5,554 nt of DNA from positions 372,636 to 378,189 of the forward strand of contig NZ_MDDW01000029.1 in the NCBI RefSeq assembly GCF_001854865.1, written 5' to 3'. Below are positions 5,157 through 5,554 of this stretch, piece by piece (positions within the stretch are counted from its first letter, which is position 1; each line of letters opens with the position of its first letter). The stretch is from Rhizobium sp. LCM 4573 (lineage in GTDB: Bacteria > Pseudomonadota > Alphaproteobacteria > Rhizobiales > Rhizobiaceae). A program made the translations under genes and the position numbers. Below the pieces are notes generated by a model. It saw nothing but the letters and a program-made list of their open reading frames with translations, was not told the DNA's origin and searched no databases.

Positions 5157-5400
5157 CGGCTGTCCTTCATCCGGCTGCCGCACCTTGCCCGGCCCTTCGC
5201 TTGGCTCCGGGGCGTTCGTCACACGAAACGGTTCACTGGATCGTTTCGTCGGCTGCGCCGACCATTCGTCACCCCCGCATGCGGGGAGAAGGGATATGCC
5301 GCACCGTTTCCCTCATTCCGAGAACGCCGCATGAGGCAAGTCCCCTCTCCCCGTCGAAACGGGGAGAGGGCTAGGGTGAGGGGCAAGTTAGATCGGCACT
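5157..5400. repeat. Mosaic of rhizobial-type intergenic palindromic repeats
   Basis: The 267-base gap between the HxlR gene and the converging outer-membrane protein gene contains no supported ORF and is made largely of palindromes. ACGAAACG (5223-5230) pairs with CGTTTCGT (5242-5249) across 11 bases. CCCCGCATGCGGGG (5273-5286) is a perfect 14-base palindrome. A long stem lies at 5343-5370, listed separately. The surrounding phrases (CATCCGGCTGCCGCACCTT, GGGGAGAAGGGATATGCCGC, GGGCTAGGGTGAGGGGCAA) recall dispersed intergenic mosaic elements of Rhizobium and Ensifer such as RIME-type repeats. The palindromes are seen directly; the class is recalled and its exact borders are uncertain. Confidence 0.6.
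5343..5370. terminator. Strong GC-rich stem-loop, possible bidirectional transcription barrier
   Basis: CCCTCTCCCCGT (5343-5354) pairs exactly with ACGGGGAGAGGG (5359-5370) around a CGAA tetraloop, giving a 12-base stem. It stands between two converging genes, where a shared terminator is expected. It lacks a U-tract on both strands, so efficient intrinsic termination is doubtful; it may simply be the core of the repeat element around it. Confidence 0.4.
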
Positions 5401-5419
5401 TGCCAGGCCCACTTTAGCC

Positions 5420-5554
5420 TCAGAACCTGTAGCTCAATCCGATGCGGCCCCAGATGCCGTTCTCGCCCTTGCCCATGCGGACGTCGCCCATGCGGCTCCG
5501 CAGCGTGCCGGTCTCGGCGGAGAAGACATTGGCATCCGCCGCATGCAGGCCGAT
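5420..5554 (-). CDS. C-terminus of an outer-membrane beta-barrel/autotransporter-like protein (partial)
   Basis: Only the last 44 codons and the TGA (plus-strand TCA at 5420-5422) are inside the window; the rest lies beyond the right edge. The end, GIWGRIGLSYRF, has the alternating pattern and terminal aromatic Phe that the BAM machinery recognises in outer-membrane barrels. The segment before it, FSAETGTLRSRMGDVRMGKGENGIWGR, resembles the linker and first strand at the beginning of an autotransporter barrel, where one would expect some 250 more residues before the final strand. Either the resemblance is accidental or the barrel is shortened. Codon use is GC-rich like the other genes. An outer-membrane barrel end is likely; the exact type is open. 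Confidence 0.5.
   Translation of the reverse strand: MGLHAADANVFSAETGTLRSRMGDVRMGKGENGIWGRIGLSYRF

Noticed and set aside
1..5554. CRISPR arrays, tRNA or rRNA genes, insertion sequences, phage attachment sites
   Set aside because: I looked for regularly spaced repeats, cloverleaf-type segments, transposase-like products and flanking direct repeats and found none I could support.

Overview
The window is a GC-rich stretch of chromosome or large replicon with the look of an alphaproteobacterium, most likely Rhizobiaceae (Rhizobium, Ensifer, Agrobacterium or Shinella type). Three things suggest this: the strong G/C bias at third codon positions in most genes, the C/G-rich palindromic intergenic repeats at about 1315-1360 and 5157-5385 that resemble the mosaic repeats littering rhizobial genomes, and the gene families present. 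The genus cannot be fixed from the sequence alone. All calls come from reading the sequence; no database search was run.

Layout, left to right. (1) A TetR-type repressor (minus strand, C-terminus off the left edge) is divergent from a short-chain dehydrogenase/reductase (SDR) at 391-1299. The 100-base gap between them holds an AT-rich ATAAACG repeat/palindrome that is the obvious operator candidate. (2) A convergent repeat-like hairpin separates the SDR from a DUF1062-type protein (minus, 1363-1986) with a zinc-ribbon-like N-terminus and an S4-like C-terminal segment. (3) A gene-free gap of 392 bases (1987-2378) carries a close match to a sigma-54 -24/-12 promoter pointing at the next gene. 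(4) A single-domain cupin (2379-2789) matches the manganese-dependent (R)-hydroxynitrile lyase type, with every metal and active-site residue I can recall in place. (5) A compositionally different patch (about 2837-3380) carries an unrecognised 116-residue ORF. At its left border lies what looks like the 3' stub of a lost minus-strand gene. (6) A two-gene minus-strand operon, an imine-reductase-like NAD(P) oxidoreductase (3796-4674) followed by a GFA-family zinc protein (3383-3799) with an ATGA overlap, is divergent from an HxlR-type regulator (4784-5152). Two GTAA/TTAC inverted motifs lie between them. (7) A repeat-rich intergenic region of about 267 bases is followed by the last 44 codons of an outer-membrane beta-barrel or autotransporter-like protein (minus, runs off the right edge).

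The recurring theme is small, locally regulated redox or detoxification modules: TetR with SDR, and HxlR with imine-reductase-like enzyme plus GFA protein. The cupin may be a third, sigma-54-linked unit. The HxlR protein has a single cysteine, near its N-terminus, and its neighbour is a GFA-family protein; together these would fit sensing and removal of an electrophile or carbonyl compound, but that is inference. I see no phage, transposase, CRISPR array, tRNA or rRNA. Nothing here is a clearly new multi-gene system. The points most worth following are the hydroxynitrile-lyase-like cupin, the HxlR/imine-reductase/GFA module and the low-GC orphan patch.
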